This document shows, piece after piece, positions 26,416-36,054 of a stretch of DNA of 64,000 nt (position 1 is the stretch's first letter; every line of letters starts with the position of its first letter). The notes under the pieces are model-generated. The model did not search any database. It worked only from the letters and a program-made list of their open reading frames with translations, and was not told the DNA's origin. The stretch lies in the NCBI GenBank assembly GCA_949286725.1, contig CASECZ010000006.1, forward strand, positions 1 to 64,000. The letters run 5' to 3'. Origin of the DNA: an uncultured Clostridia bacterium. GTDB lineage: Bacteria; Bacillota; Clostridia; Christensenellales; CAG-917. The position numbers and the translations under genes were made by a program.

Positions 26416-27089
26416 TATACACAGACCATATCGACAGTTTACGCGCGGCAATAGCCGAATGCGGCAGAGAAGTTGCGGTCGTCGCCGCGGTCAAAATGCA
26501 GACCAAAGACACCATAGACGAATTGATGCGCATCGCCCCCGACTTCCTGTTGGGCGAAAACAGGGTGCAGGAGTTCACGGCGGTCTACGACCCCGCGTAC
26601 AGATGGCATTTCATCGGACAGTTGCAGACCAACAAGGTCAAGTATATAATCGACAAGGTGGAATTGATACATTCCCTCGACCGCGACGACCTCGCGCGCG
26701 AAATCGAGAAACAGGCGTCCAAACACGACAAGGTGCAGGACTGCCTCATCGAGGTCAATATGGGCAGCGAGATATCGAAAGGCGGCGTAGCTCCCGACGA
26801 AGTCGACGGCTTTCTCAAATCTCTTGCGGTCTATCCGCATATACGCGTGCGCGGGTTGATGAGCGTGCTCCCCAACCTCGGCGACTGCGACGAATTGCGT
26901 AGCATGTACAGAATGCTCAAAACCGTTTACGACAGGGCGGCGGAGATAGAACAGTCTAACTCCGAGTTCGCCTATCTGTCGGCGGGCATGAGCAACGATT
27001 TCCGCATCGCGCTCGAATGCGGAGCCAATATGATACGACCGGGGCGCGCGCTGTTCGGCGAAAGGATTTATCCCCAAAGCGCGATCTGA
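26412..27089 (+). CDS. YggS/PLPBP pyridoxal phosphate homeostasis protein
   Basis: A 225-residue single-domain alanine-racemase-fold protein. The PLP lysine lies in VVAAVKMQTKDTID; other family segments are LLGENRVQEF, WHFIGQLQTNKVKYI, SLDRDDLAREI and LSAGMSNDFRIALECGANMIRPGRALFG (split over two strands). YggS proteins bind PLP and maintain vitamin B6 and amino acid balance without known catalysis. Placement directly upstream of sepF is conserved in Gram-positive bacteria (ylmE-ylmF). Confidence 0.93.
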   Translation: MIYTDHIDSLRAAIAECGREVAVVAAVKMQTKDTIDELMRIAPDFLLGENRVQEFTAVYDPAYRWHFIGQLQTNKVKYIIDKVELIHSLDRDDLAREIEKQASKHDKVQDCLIEVNMGSEISKGGVAPDEVDGFLKSLAVYPHIRVRGLMSVLPNLGDCDELRSMYRMLKTVYDRAAEIEQSNSEFAYLSAGMSNDFRIALECGANMIRPGRALFGERIYPQSAI

Positions 27090-27109
27090 CCCCGCAACAC
27101 GAGGTGTAT

Positions 27110-27529
27110 ATGAACGAACGAGATTACTATCGCCCCGAAAATCCGCGTCCCGAGATGCCTTTCGGCGACGGCCGCGGTTTCAACCCCGACGCCGCACCCC
27201 GCGGCGGCAGACTTTCCCGCCTGTTCGGCGGCGGCGGTCAGGACCCCGCGCGCTCCACGATGCAACAGCAGAACGCGGGCGGCACGGTCATCTATTCGCC
27301 GTCCACCTATGAGGACGTGCAACTGCTCATCGACCACCTCAAAATGCGCGAGCAGGTCATCGTCGATTTCTCCGAAATCAACCAGACCTCCGTCTACCGC
27401 ATACTCGACTTCATGAGCGGTGCAATTTACGCGCTCAACGGCTCGATACAACAGATCACCAAAAACATATTTCTTTTCGCCCCGAGCGGCGTCACGATTA
27501 CCGTCCCGCCTCATCTCGGACGCAAATGA
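27110..27529 (+). CDS. sepF: Cell division protein SepF
   Basis: A 139-residue SepF. It forms rings that bundle FtsZ and tether it to the membrane. The C-terminal core shows YEDVQLLIDHLKMREQVIVDF, YRILDFMSGAIYALNGSI and ITKNIFLFAPSGVTI. The N-terminal half is a proline/glycine-rich linker (FGDGRGFNPDAAPRGGRLS) and lacks an obvious membrane-binding amphipathic helix at its very start. GAGGTG lies just before ATG 27110. The order yggS-sepF is conserved. Confidence 0.94.
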   Translation: MNERDYYRPENPRPEMPFGDGRGFNPDAAPRGGRLSRLFGGGGQDPARSTMQQQNAGGTVIYSPSTYEDVQLLIDHLKMREQVIVDFSEINQTSVYRILDFMSGAIYALNGSIQQITKNIFLFAPSGVTITVPPHLGRK

Positions 27530-28518
27530 CTTCTATGCAGGAAAACGAAAAATTAGATCTCATCGACGCAATCAAAAAGAGTTTCAGGTCGCTGAAACTC
27601 TTCTTTAAGGAATTCAAGTGGGACAAAGCACACGTGAACGTGCTGCTAAAATTCTTCCTCGAAGCCCTGTTTTTCGCGTTCATAATCACGCTCGACCTCT
27701 GCCTCAAAGACTATCTTTACGACTTCTTGCAGGCTCACGGCGGACACTACGCCGCAATAGACGGCGTCCTCGACCTCGTCTATTCCGAAAACACGGGCAT
27801 GGGCTTCGGTCTGTTCAAGGGCGGCACGACCATGCTATCCGTAATGACGGGTATCGTCATCGCGGCAATCATCCTCTATCTGCTTTTCGTCCGCAGGGAC
27901 AAGGCGTATATCCGCGTTCCGCTCATCATGGTCGCGGCAGGTGGTATAGGCAACCTCGTGGACAGAGTTGCGTTCGGTTATGTGCGCGACTTCTTTATGT
28001 TTGCCTTCTGGGACAGCTTCCCCATTTTCAACGTGGCGGACAGTTTCATCACGGTGGGCGCAATCGCGCTTATAATCGGACTCGTGATAATGCTTGTCAA
28101 GGAGTCCAAAGGCGAATGGAAACCCGCCACCGCGGAAGAAACGGCGGAAGGCGCGTCGGACGCAACCGCGGAGCAATCTGCGGAAAACGGAACGGACAAT
28201 GACGGAGCAGTCGGCGCGGAACAACCCGTCGGTGACAAAGGGAACACCGTTCCCGACGGTTCGGAAAAGACGGACGGCGAAAAGCCTTCGGACGGCGAGC
28301 GCGTCGCATTTACCGTGACGGCGCAGAACGACGTCAATTCCTCGCCCGAACGAGTGGGGTTTACGGTCGAACCCGCAGATGTCCCGACGGAACCCGCAGA
28401 GGACGATTTGTCCGAACTCGCGGAAACAAGAAACGGGGATAGCGAAACGCCGCAGAGAGAAAAACCCGCAAAGAGTTCCGCAAGAGGCGGGAAGCGCGGC
28501 GCAGGCGGCGCGAAATGA
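27526..28518 (+). CDS. lspA: Lipoprotein signal peptidase with long acidic C-terminal extension
   Basis: Residues 1-205 are LspA, the aspartic protease that cleaves prolipoprotein signal peptides at the membrane. The catalytic aspartates are Asp146 in GGIGNLVDRVAFGYVRDFF and Asp172 in FNVADSFI, with four helices. Residues 205-330 form a 125-residue tail rich in Glu, Asp, Ala, Ser, Thr and Pro that ends in a basic patch (RGGKRGAGGAK). Normal LspA is about 150-170 residues. The N-terminal 40 residues are also an extra charged segment. It overlaps sepF and rluD by four bases each. Confidence 0.9.
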   Translation: MTSMQENEKLDLIDAIKKSFRSLKLFFKEFKWDKAHVNVLLKFFLEALFFAFIITLDLCLKDYLYDFLQAHGGHYAAIDGVLDLVYSENTGMGFGLFKGGTTMLSVMTGIVIAAIILYLLFVRRDKAYIRVPLIMVAAGGIGNLVDRVAFGYVRDFFMFAFWDSFPIFNVADSFITVGAIALIIGLVIMLVKESKGEWKPATAEETAEGASDATAEQSAENGTDNDGAVGAEQPVGDKGNTVPDGSEKTDGEKPSDGERVAFTVTAQNDVNSSPERVGFTVEPADVPTEPAEDDLSELAETRNGDSETPQREKPAKSSARGGKRGAGGAK

Positions 28519-29423
28519 CGTACGAAGTCGCAGACGACGCAATCAGACTGGACGTCTTTTTGTCCCGTGAAAGCGGTGCGTCCAGGTCGGCGGTGAGCAA
28601 CGCCGTCGGCGAACTCGGTGCCGTCGTCAACGGTATACGCCGCTTCAAAAGCGGTTTCGAACTCCGTTCGGGCGACGTGGTGGAATTCGAGTTGCCCGAG
28701 CCCCGAACGCTCGAAGTCGAAGCGGCGGATATTCCTCTCGATATAGTCTTTCAGGACGAGAATTTCGTCGTCGTCAACAAACCGCAGGGTATGGTCGTTC
28801 ATCAGGCGGGCAGTTACCGCGCGTCGGATACGCTCGTCAACGCCTTGCTTTTCAACGTGGACAATCTCAGTTCCATAAACGGCGTGATACGACCTGGTAT
28901 TGTGCACAGACTGGACAAGGACACGTCGGGGTTGCTCGTCGTGGCAAAGAACGACGAAGCACACCGAAATCTCGCCGCACAAATAGAGAAAAAGACGGCG
29001 CGGCGCATATATTACGCTCTTGTGGACGGCAACGTCAAAGAGGACGAAGGCACTGTTGACGCCCCCATTGCGCGCAGCAAACGCGACCGCAAGAAGATGG
29101 CTGTGGATGAGAACGGCAGACGCGCCGTGACGCACTATCGCGTGCTCGAACGCTTCGGCAAATACACCCTCGTGCGCTTCGAGTTGGAAACGGGCAGAAC
29201 GCACCAGATACGCGTGCACGCCGCATACATTCATCACCCCGTGGTCGGTGACGCCGTTTACGGCGGGTCGACGGCGTTGTATTCGGCGGGGCAGTTGCTC
29301 CACGCCAAGGAGCTGGAACTGGACAGCCCCACCACGGGCGAACGCGTGCGCTTTGAGTGTCCTTTGCCCGATTATTTCACCGCCGTGCTGGAAAAACTGC
29401 GCAGGGAAAACGGCACGGCATAA
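28515..29423 (+). CDS. rluD: RluA-family pseudouridine synthase (RluD-like)
   Basis: A 302-residue rRNA pseudouridine synthase. An N-terminal S4 RNA-binding domain (DDAIRLDVFLSRESGASRS, about residues 8-65) precedes the catalytic domain with the motif GIVHRLDKDTSGLLVVAKND holding the catalytic aspartate. Further segments are TGRTHQIRVHAAYIHHPVVG and YSAGQLLHAKEL. In B. subtilis the homologue YlyB follows lspA, the same order as here. Confidence 0.94.
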   Translation: MTYEVADDAIRLDVFLSRESGASRSAVSNAVGELGAVVNGIRRFKSGFELRSGDVVEFELPEPRTLEVEAADIPLDIVFQDENFVVVNKPQGMVVHQAGSYRASDTLVNALLFNVDNLSSINGVIRPGIVHRLDKDTSGLLVVAKNDEAHRNLAAQIEKKTARRIYYALVDGNVKEDEGTVDAPIARSKRDRKKMAVDENGRRAVTHYRVLERFGKYTLVRFELETGRTHQIRVHAAYIHHPVVGDAVYGGSTALYSAGQLLHAKELELDSPTTGERVRFECPLPDYFTAVLEKLRRENGTA

Positions 29424-29471
29424 AGCGGTTGCGCGGAGCGTAACGGTATCATCCGAAAAATCGAATTATGC

Positions 29472-29500
29472 AAAAACGGACGGTTTTTCCGTCCGTTTTT
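29472..29500. terminator. Bidirectional terminator between rluD and rqcH
   Basis: AAAAACGGACGG / CCGTCCGTTTTT with a five-T loop: T-runs on both strands serve the convergent rluD and rqcH genes. Confidence 0.9.
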
Positions 29501-29562
29501 CACGTTGAAACGTGCTTTTATGTCATTCTCTTTCCGTCGGTGCATTGCGTCTGCGTCGTAGG

Positions 29563-31266
29563 TCAATCGTCTTTGACAAGCAGTTCCTTGTGCGCATTCG
29601 GGTTGCAGACCACGGTTTTGAAATCCTTGTAAATAACCTGTCCGGGGTGTCCGTCGGGACGGCGTTTCACGTTGCGGCGCAGGGTGTAGTCGACCTCGGC
29701 GTCCGCACCCGCAGTCGCCGCCGCTATCTCTCCCGCAACCCTTATCACGCTGTCGGGGACGGGTTTCCCTCCCGCGAGAATGACGACGTGCGCGCCGTGT
29801 CTGTTCTTCATATGCAGCCACACGTCGTCCGACCCCGCGACGCGGAAGGTTATCTCTTCGTTTTGCAGATTGTGTTTTCCCGCAAGCACGGTAAATCCTT
29901 CCACCTCGTAGCGGTAGGGCGGTTCGGGTTTTTCTTTTCTTATCTTGCCTTTCTGCGTCTTGCGCTTGAAGGCACCAAGCCTCGCCAGTTCCTCTTCGAT
30001 TGCCGCGGTCGGCGCGTCGTACGGGAGATTGCGCAGTTCCTCTTCCACCGAGGCGATGTAGTTCTGCATAACGAGGTCATCCGCCAGTTTCTTTTCGGTG
30101 AATTCCTTTGTGCGTTTCAACTTGTTGTAGCGGTTGTAATACGCCGCGGAATTTCCCGACGGAGTCAACCTTTCGTCCAGCGGAATTTCAACGTCCTCGC
30201 CTGTGTAGTAGTCGGTGCATTTCAGGACAGAATCTCCCTTTTTTATGCGGTAGATGTTGGATACCACGAGTTCGCCCATAATGCGGAATTTGTCCATGTT
30301 CTCGCACTCGGCAAGTCTTTCGCGGTCAATCGAGATGTTCTTTTCGGCTCTTGCACGCAGCCTTTTCACGGCGGCGTTCAGGGTTTTGAGGCGGGCTTTG
30401 TTGCGGATTTCCACGTCGCAAGACGTGTCCGCGGCGTCGAATGCCTCCGACATCGACCCGTAGAAAACGGGTTCCCCTTTCAGCACGCCGTAGGGGAAGG
30501 GCAACACTTCTTTGCCCATTGTGCAGGGTGCGAAAACGTCGCTTTCGTTGACGTTTTTTAACTTGTCGAAAAGGTCGAGAAGGGCGGCTTTCCCGTCGGG
30601 CGGAATTTTCCCTGCAAGGTCGGCTTCCGTGCCCGTTCTCCGCAAAATTTCCGACACCGTGACCCCCGAAAGACCGCCCAGTCCGTCCAGCAGATAGCGG
30701 TGCAGGTCCCCGCCCGAAAATGCGTCGAGGAATTCTTCCGTCGCCGCCGTGACGAAACAGGGTTTGTTTTTGTCGGGAGGCAGATACTTCACGCCGCGCA
30801 GAACGACGTGTCCGCCGCCTTCGTCGAAGGAAAGGTGTTTTACGGCGTCGAGTATGACGAGATTGTCGTCGGTGAAAACTATGTTGGAATAGCGGTTCAT
30901 TATCTCTATAAAGAGATAAAACACTGCGTTGTCGCGCATTTCCGTGCGTGCCGAGAGGGATACGCGGATAATTCTGTCGTCGTTGAAACAGTCTATCCCG
31001 TCAATCACGGACACGGCGAGATACTTGCGCAGAAGCATACAGAAATTGGGCGCGGTGACGGGGTTCGGTTTGCGCGAAGAGGTCAGATGAAAACGCGGCG
31101 CACCCGCATTGCAGGACGCCACGAGGCATTCGTTTTTGCCGCCGACGCGCAGGAAAAACCTGACTTCGTCCGTTTCCGGCTGGACGATTTTGTCTATTCT
31201 CGCGCCTTTGAGACGGGCGTTGAGTTCCCGTGCCAGCGCGCTCAAAGCAAGATAATCGCTGCTCAT
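29563..31266 (-). CDS. rqcH: RqcH / NFACT ribosome quality control protein
   Basis: A 567-residue NFACT protein. RqcH binds stalled 50S-peptidyl-tRNA complexes and directs C-terminal alanine tailing of nascent chains. The N-terminal NFACT-N domain carries the Asp-Arg pair in FNDDRIIRVSL. A coiled-coil middle (KRTKEFTEKKLADDLVMQNY) and the C-terminal NFACT-R domain (GSDDVWLHMKNRHGAHVVIL) follow. Start 31266 (MSSDYLALSALARELN) is chosen over 31281 because TATAAT lies exactly six bases upstream. Confidence 0.93.
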   Translation of the reverse strand: MSSDYLALSALARELNARLKGARIDKIVQPETDEVRFFLRVGGKNECLVASCNAGAPRFHLTSSRKPNPVTAPNFCMLLRKYLAVSVIDGIDCFNDDRIIRVSLSARTEMRDNAVFYLFIEIMNRYSNIVFTDDNLVILDAVKHLSFDEGGGHVVLRGVKYLPPDKNKPCFVTAATEEFLDAFSGGDLHRYLLDGLGGLSGVTVSEILRRTGTEADLAGKIPPDGKAALLDLFDKLKNVNESDVFAPCTMGKEVLPFPYGVLKGEPVFYGSMSEAFDAADTSCDVEIRNKARLKTLNAAVKRLRARAEKNISIDRERLAECENMDKFRIMGELVVSNIYRIKKGDSVLKCTDYYTGEDVEIPLDERLTPSGNSAAYYNRYNKLKRTKEFTEKKLADDLVMQNYIASVEEELRNLPYDAPTAAIEEELARLGAFKRKTQKGKIRKEKPEPPYRYEVEGFTVLAGKHNLQNEEITFRVAGSDDVWLHMKNRHGAHVVILAGGKPVPDSVIRVAGEIAAATAGADAEVDYTLRRNVKRRPDGHPGQVIYKDFKTVVCNPNAHKELLVKDD

Positions 31267-31300
31267 AAATTCATTATACACACCTTATCCCCGATGGCAA
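31266..31300 (-). promoter_or_regulatory. Leaderless sigma-A promoter of rqcH
   Basis: Minus strand: TTGCCA (31300-31295), 16-base spacer, TATAAT (31278-31273), six bases GAATTT, ATG 31266. No Shine-Dalgarno sequence. Confidence 0.65.
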
Positions 31301-31312
31301 TGCAAATTTTGA

Positions 31313-31341
31313 TTGATTTTCACTTTCGCGTGTGATATAAT
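31313..31341 (+). promoter_or_regulatory. Promoter of tig-clpP-clpX
   Basis: TTGATT (31313-31318), 17-base spacer, TATAAT (31336-31341). It is 45 bases upstream of the tig start, which has its own CGGAGG site. Confidence 0.7.
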
Positions 31342-31385
31342 CCCTTTTACTTTATGAATAACAAACAGCAACAATCGGAGGACAA

Positions 31386-32825
31386 ATGAGTTACACAATC
31401 GAAAAGTTGGAAAAAAGTCAGGTTAAATTCGTCTTCGAAATAGACGCCGACACCTTTAACAAAGCCGTCGATGCCGCTTATAACAAGACAAAGCACAAGT
31501 ATGCAATTGCGGGTTTCCGCAAGGGTCACGTTCCCAAAAAGGTCATCGAGGGAATTTACGGCAAAGAGGTATTTTTCGAGGACGCAATGGACATCGTAAT
31601 TCCCGAGGCGTACTCCGAGGCTCTGGATAAAGAAAAGGACATCGAAGTCGTTGCTCAGCCCGAACTTACGGCGTTTGATTTCAAAGAGGACGGCGGCGCG
31701 ACGTTCACGCTCACCGTCACCGTCAAACCCGACGTAAAACTCGGCAAGTACAAGGGTCTCACCGTCGAGAGAAAGGTCGAGAAAGTCACCGCGAAACAGG
31801 TTGACGAGGCTGTCGAGCGCGAACGCGAGAAGCAAGCCCGCATAGTCGAAACCGACGGCGCCGCAAAGAAAGGCGACATCGTCAACATCGATTTCGTGGG
31901 TTCCGTGGACGGCGTCAAGTTCGACGGCGGCAGCGCGGAAGATTACGACCTCGAACTGGGCTCCGGCAGCTTTATCCCCGGTTTCGAAGACCAGCTCGTC
32001 GGCGTGAAAGCGGGCGACGTCAGGAACGTCGAGGTCACTTTCCCCGAGGACTATCACGCGGAGGAACTCAAAGGCAAGGCGTCCGTGTTCGAATGCAAGG
32101 TCAACGCGGTCAAGCATAAGGACCTGCCCAAACTCGACGACGAATTCGTCAAGGATATTTCGGAATTCGACACGCTTGCCGAATACAAAGCCGACATTAA
32201 AAATAAACTAATGAAAGATGCCGAGGCTCGTGCGGACCGCGATTTCGAGGACGCGCTCGTGCAGGCGGTCGTCGACAATGCCGAGGTCGAAATCCCCAAG
32301 GCAATGGTCGATCAGGAAGCTGAAGACATGGTGCGCGAGTTCGAGTATCGTCTGAGCTATCAGAACATCAAACTCGACGATTATCTCAAATACCTCAACA
32401 TGACGCGCGACCAGCTCCTCGACGAGTACAGAGAACAGGCGGAAAAGAGCGTCAAAGTGCGCCTTGTCATGGAACAGATCGTCAAGCAGGAAGAGCTTGC
32501 CTTCGAGGATAAGGACATAGACGCAAAAATCGCTGATATGGCGGAGCGTTCGGGTCAGGACGTCGAAACCTTCAAGAAAGGGCTCGGCAGAGAACACTAC
32601 GATTATCTCGCCAATCAGATACTCTCCGACAAACTCATGGATATGCTGAAAGCTGAAAACGGCGCGAAGAAACCCGCCGCAAAGAAGGCCGATGACGCCG
32701 CGGAAGCCGAAAAGCCCGCAGCCAAGAAGCCCGCAGCCAAGAAAGCAGCCGACGGAGAGGCAAAACCCGCGGCGAAGAAACCCGCCACAAAGAAAACCGC
32801 AAAGACGGAAAGCGACGAGAAGTAA
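31386..32825 (+). CDS. tig: Trigger factor with Lys/Ala/Pro-rich tail
   Basis: Ribosome-bound chaperone and prolyl isomerase. Residues 1-110 form the ribosome-binding domain (GFRKGHVPKKVIEGIYG is the signature loop). Residues 155-245 are the FKBP-type PPIase (KKGDIVNIDFVGSVDG, LGSGSFIPGFEDQLVGVKAG), and the rest is the SurA-like C-terminal domain. After about residue 425 there is an unusual 50-residue tail of repeated PAAKK-type units, total length 479 against about 430 normally. The order tig-clpP-clpX is widely conserved. Confidence 0.95.
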   Translation: MSYTIEKLEKSQVKFVFEIDADTFNKAVDAAYNKTKHKYAIAGFRKGHVPKKVIEGIYGKEVFFEDAMDIVIPEAYSEALDKEKDIEVVAQPELTAFDFKEDGGATFTLTVTVKPDVKLGKYKGLTVERKVEKVTAKQVDEAVEREREKQARIVETDGAAKKGDIVNIDFVGSVDGVKFDGGSAEDYDLELGSGSFIPGFEDQLVGVKAGDVRNVEVTFPEDYHAEELKGKASVFECKVNAVKHKDLPKLDDEFVKDISEFDTLAEYKADIKNKLMKDAEARADRDFEDALVQAVVDNAEVEIPKAMVDQEAEDMVREFEYRLSYQNIKLDDYLKYLNMTRDQLLDEYREQAEKSVKVRLVMEQIVKQEELAFEDKDIDAKIADMAERSGQDVETFKKGLGREHYDYLANQILSDKLMDMLKAENGAKKPAAKKADDAAEAEKPAAKKPAAKKAADGEAKPAAKKPATKKTAKTESDEK

Positions 32826-32846
32826 TCCCGTCGGACAGGAGAAAAA

Positions 32847-33443
32847 ATGGACATCAGAAATCAGCTTATCCCTATGGTAATCGAGCAGACGGGGCGCGGC
32901 GAGCGTTCGTACGACATCTATTCGCGTCTGCTTGAAGACAGGATAATTTTCCTTACGGGCGAAATCAACGACGCCGTTGCAGACCTCATCGTCGCACAGC
33001 TCATCTTCCTCGAAGGAAAGGATTCCGCAAAGGATATCAGCCTTTATATCAACAGCCCCGGCGGCTCCGTTTCCGCTGGTCTTGCGATTTACGATACGAT
33101 GAACTACATCAAGTGCGACGTTTCCACGATATGCATCGGTATGGCGGCAAGTATGGGCGCGTTCCTTCTGTCGTCCGGAGCCAAAGGAAAGAGGTTCGCA
33201 CTTCCCAACTCGAAGGTTATGATTCATCAGCCTTTGGGCGGCGCGCAGGGTCAGGCGAGCGACATCGCCATTCAGGCGGAAGAAATCCTGCGCACAAAAA
33301 AACGCCTCAACGAGATTCTTGCCGCAAATACGGGTCAGGACCTCAGCAAAATCGAATTCGATACCGACCGTGACTTCTATATGACGGCGGAAGAGGCGGA
33401 AAAATACGGCATCGTCGACAAAATCTTCTATTCCAGAAAGTAG
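32847..33443 (+). CDS. clpP: ATP-dependent Clp protease proteolytic subunit
   Basis: A 198-residue serine peptidase forming the 14-subunit chamber. Catalytic Ser102 is in [11 protein letters not shown] and His127 in MIHQPLGG. The N-terminal [18 protein letters not shown] and the [20 protein letters not shown] segment are standard. GGAGAA precedes ATG 32847. It partners with ClpX encoded directly downstream. Confidence 0.97.
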   Translation: MDIRNQLIPMVIEQTGRGERSYDIYSRLLEDRIIFLTGEINDAVADLIVAQLIFLEGKDSAKDISLYINSPGGSVSAGLAIYDTMNYIKCDVSTICIGMAASMGAFLLSSGAKGKRFALPNSKVMIHQPLGGAQGQASDIAIQAEEILRTKKRLNEILAANTGQDLSKIEFDTDRDFYMTAEEAEKYGIVDKIFYSRK

Positions 33444-33469
33444 TCGGATGCCTCGAAACGTGAGGTAAT

Positions 33470-34708
33470 ATGGACAGCTATCAGAAGGAATTGCATTGCA
33501 GTTTCTGCGGTAAAAGCGACAGCGAGGTCGAAAAAATCATCGTCGGGCCCAACCGTATGACCATTTGCAACGAGTGCATCGAACAGTGCGCGCACCTGCT
33601 TGCAAAGGAAACGGAACAAAGCGGCGCGGCGAGCGTTTCGCTGTACACTCCGCAGCAAATCAAGCAAAAACTCGACGAGTATATCATCGGTCAGGACAGC
33701 GCCAAAAAGGTGTTGAGCGTCGCCGTGTACAATCACTACAAGCGCATCAACCAACCCAAGTCCGCCGACAGCGACGTAGTGCTAGAAAAAAGCAACGTGC
33801 TTTTGCTCGGCCCCACGGGTTCGGGCAAGACCTTGCTTGCAAAAACGCTGGCGCAGATACTCAACGTGCCCTTCGCGGTTGCGGACGCCACAACGCTCAC
33901 CGAAGCGGGATACGTCGGCGAAGACGTCGAAAATATTCTGCTCAAACTCATACAGGCAGCCGACGGCGACATTCGCAAGGCGCAGGTTGGCATCATCTAT
34001 ATCGACGAGATAGACAAAATCGCCCGCAAGAGCGAAAACGTATCGATAACCCGCGACGTCAGCGGCGAAGGCGTGCAACAGGCTTTGCTCAAAATCATAG
34101 AAGGCACGGTTGCCAGCGTACCTCCGCAAGGCGGAAGAAAACACCCCAATCAGGAGTGCTATCAGATTGACACCACCAACATTCTGTTCCTGTGCGGCGG
34201 CGCGTTCGTCGACCTCGACAAAATCGTCGACAAACGCAAGGACGGCTCAAAACTCGGTTTCGGCGCGGCGGTCAAAGGCACCAAGAATTATCGCTATGAC
34301 GAACTGATTGCCGACCTCCAACCCGCAGACCTCATCAAATACGGTCTCATACCCGAATTTGTGGGTCGTGTGCCCATCGTGGTGGGTCTCAACGCGCTGG
34401 ACGAAGACGCGCTCATCAAGATACTGTCCGAGCCCAAAAACGCGCTCACAAAACAGTACAAGATGCAGTTCAAACTCGACGGTGCGGATTTGGAGTTCGA
34501 GCCCGAGGCGTTGCGCGCGGTTGCGGAAAAGGCAATCAAACTCAACACGGGCGCGCGCGGACTGCGTTCCATACTCGAAGACATACTGCTTGACCTTATG
34601 TACGAGATTCCGTCCGACAACGGCATCGAAAAGGTCATCGTGCGTGCCGATTGCGTGACGGCAAAGGCAAGACCTCTCGTCGTGCGCAAGAAAGCGCAGA
34701 GTGCCTGA
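33470..34708 (+). CDS. clpX: ATP-dependent Clp protease ATP-binding subunit ClpX
   Basis: A 412-residue AAA+ unfoldase. The N-terminal zinc-binding domain has four cysteines ([20 protein letters not shown]). Walker A is [15 protein letters not shown], the pore loop AGYVGED, Walker [12 protein letters not shown] and the ClpP-docking LGF loop [10 protein letters not shown]. Sensor and arginine-finger region [15 protein letters not shown] is complete. It recognises and threads substrates into ClpP. Confidence 0.97.
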   Translation: MDSYQKELHCSFCGKSDSEVEKIIVGPNRMTICNECIEQCAHLLAKETEQSGAASVSLYTPQQIKQKLDEYIIGQDSAKKVLSVAVYNHYKRINQPKSADSDVVLEKSNVLLLGPTGSGKTLLAKTLAQILNVPFAVADATTLTEAGYVGEDVENILLKLIQAADGDIRKAQVGIIYIDEIDKIARKSENVSITRDVSGEGVQQALLKIIEGTVASVPPQGGRKHPNQECYQIDTTNILFLCGGAFVDLDKIVDKRKDGSKLGFGAAVKGTKNYRYDELIADLQPADLIKYGLIPEFVGRVPIVVGLNALDEDALIKILSEPKNALTKQYKMQFKLDGADLEFEPEALRAVAEKAIKLNTGARGLRSILEDILLDLMYEIPSDNGIEKVIVRADCVTAKARPLVVRKKAQSA

Positions 34709-34746
34709 AAAGGCATCAAACACGGGCAATACCGCAACATTGCAAT

Positions 34747-34771
34747 GCCGCCGCGCAATACGGCGGCTTTT
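34747..34771 (+). terminator. Terminator after clpX
   Basis: GCCGCCG / CGGCGGC stem with a CGCAATA loop followed by TTTTATTT. Confidence 0.8.
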
Positions 34772-34795
34772 ATTTGAGGTTTTTGCGGCAATAAC

Positions 34796-34824
34796 TTGCA
34801 AAAAAGCCGCGCGTTGTGTAAACT
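34796..34824 (+). promoter_or_regulatory. Promoter of engB
   Basis: TTGCAA (34796-34801), 17-base spacer, TAAACT (34819-34824), 72 bases before ATG 34896. Confidence 0.5.
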
Positions 34825-34895
34825 CTCAATATAAACGCGTTTTGCGTGCGCAGGCGGCGTGATCCGCACCCGCACGGCAAGCCACGGGAGGCAAA

Positions 34896-35537
34896 ATGAA
34901 AATCACGAACGCCGCGTTTCTGACGTCGGTCTCCAAGTCGGACAATTTGCCCGATTTCAACGCACCCGAAATCGCCTTTGCCGGCAAATCCAACGTCGGC
35001 AAGTCGTCGTTTATCAATTTTCTGACCAACAACGGCAAACTGGCGCGCACGTCGGGCGACCCCGGAAGAACGCGCCTGCTCAATTATTTCTCCGTAAACG
35101 GCGGCGAACTCGTCTTTGTCGACCTGCCCGGATACGGCTTTGCCAAAGTTGCCAAGTCCGAAAAGGCAAAATGGGGAGAAATGATAGAAGGATATCTCGT
35201 TAAGAGTGAAAGACTGCTCAACGTCTTCGTCTTGCTCGACGTACGCCACGAGCCCACGTCGGACGACAAAATGCTGCTCAACTTCCTCTATCACTACAAC
35301 ATTCCATTCACAGTAATCGCCACCAAGTGCGACAAACTGTCCAAGTCGCAGATAAATCAGCGCAGGAGAGAGATTGCCTCCTCCATCGGCGTGGGTGTTC
35401 AGAACGTCTTTACCGTGTCCGCGCTCAAAAAGACGGGCAGGGAAGAGATACTCGACCGCATCGAAGCTTTGATGACCCCCGTTGCCGTGTGCGAGGAGTC
35501 GGAGGACGAAAACGGAGAGGACGCCCCCGCACGGTAA
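34896..35537 (+). CDS. engB: Ribosome biogenesis GTPase EngB/YsxC
   Basis: A 213-residue circularly unpermuted TRAFAC GTPase for 50S assembly. G1 is AGKSNVGKSSFINFL, G2 area RTSGDPGRTRLLNYF, G3 VDLPGYGFAKV and G4 ATKCDKLSKS. The N-terminal FLTSVSKSDNLPDFNAPEIAF is typical. ATG 34896 is preceded by GGGAGG. A short acidic tail (ESEDENGEDAPAR) is extra. The order clpX-(lon)-engB is common in Bacillota. Confidence 0.96.
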   Translation: MKITNAAFLTSVSKSDNLPDFNAPEIAFAGKSNVGKSSFINFLTNNGKLARTSGDPGRTRLLNYFSVNGGELVFVDLPGYGFAKVAKSEKAKWGEMIEGYLVKSERLLNVFVLLDVRHEPTSDDKMLLNFLYHYNIPFTVIATKCDKLSKSQINQRRREIASSIGVGVQNVFTVSALKKTGREEILDRIEALMTPVAVCEESEDENGEDAPAR

Positions 35538-35606
35538 TTTCCGTCGGGGTTGTCGCTTGCGTGCGGGCAAACAAAGTAACGCGTCGACTTAAACAAACCG
35601 AAACCG

Positions 35607-35639
35607 AAAACCGCGGGTTGCCGCGGTTTTTTTATTTTT
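35607..35639 (+). terminator. Terminator after engB
   Basis: AAAACCGCGG / CCGCGGTTTT stem, GTTG loop, long T-rich tail. Confidence 0.9.
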
Positions 35640-35962
35640 GCCGTTTTCAACCGAAATTCGGACGAAAGAAAAATTTTCAAAGTTTTCGGACGAATTTGGA
35701 TAATATCAAATATTGCGATTGATTTTTGATTTATGCGTATCGCATTCGATTTTGACGAAGGTTATCCGACGGACGGCTCGATTGTGTCGGCAGACGGTCT
35801 GCATTTGCATTCCCATGCAGCCGTCAGGGGAAGAGGAAGTGCGACTTTATCGAGGACGGCAAAACAAAGTGCGGCAGAAATCAAACGGCAACCTGATTTT
35901 CGGTCACGGAAACACAAAGTGTCAAAACCGCTTAAAAATTAACGATAGTTGAAATTTGTTTC

Positions 35963-36028
35963 AAAAGTATTATGATTATCAGCGAAAAGTATAGTACAAA
36001 ACGGCAAAAATTATAATACCTTGGCACT
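35963..36028. repeat. Triple 22-bp phased palindromic motif, copy B
   Basis: Units start at 35963, 35985 and 36007. Leading cores are AAAAGTATTATG, AAAAGTATAGTAC and AAAATTATAATACCTT. Unit 1 shares its first 12 bases with unit 2 of copy C, and unit 2 matches unit 2 of copy A at 14 of the first 15 bases. It lies between the convergent engB and phosphoesterase units. Confidence 0.85.
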
Positions 36029-36054
36029 TGGCGAGGGGTTGATGGTAATTTCGG

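Noticed and set aside
35733..35942. Small ORF starting MRIAFDFDEGYPTDG
   Set aside because: No ribosome binding site or leaderless promoter, and the second half is low-complexity basic sequence. A 35713-35952 alternative frame is equally unsupported.
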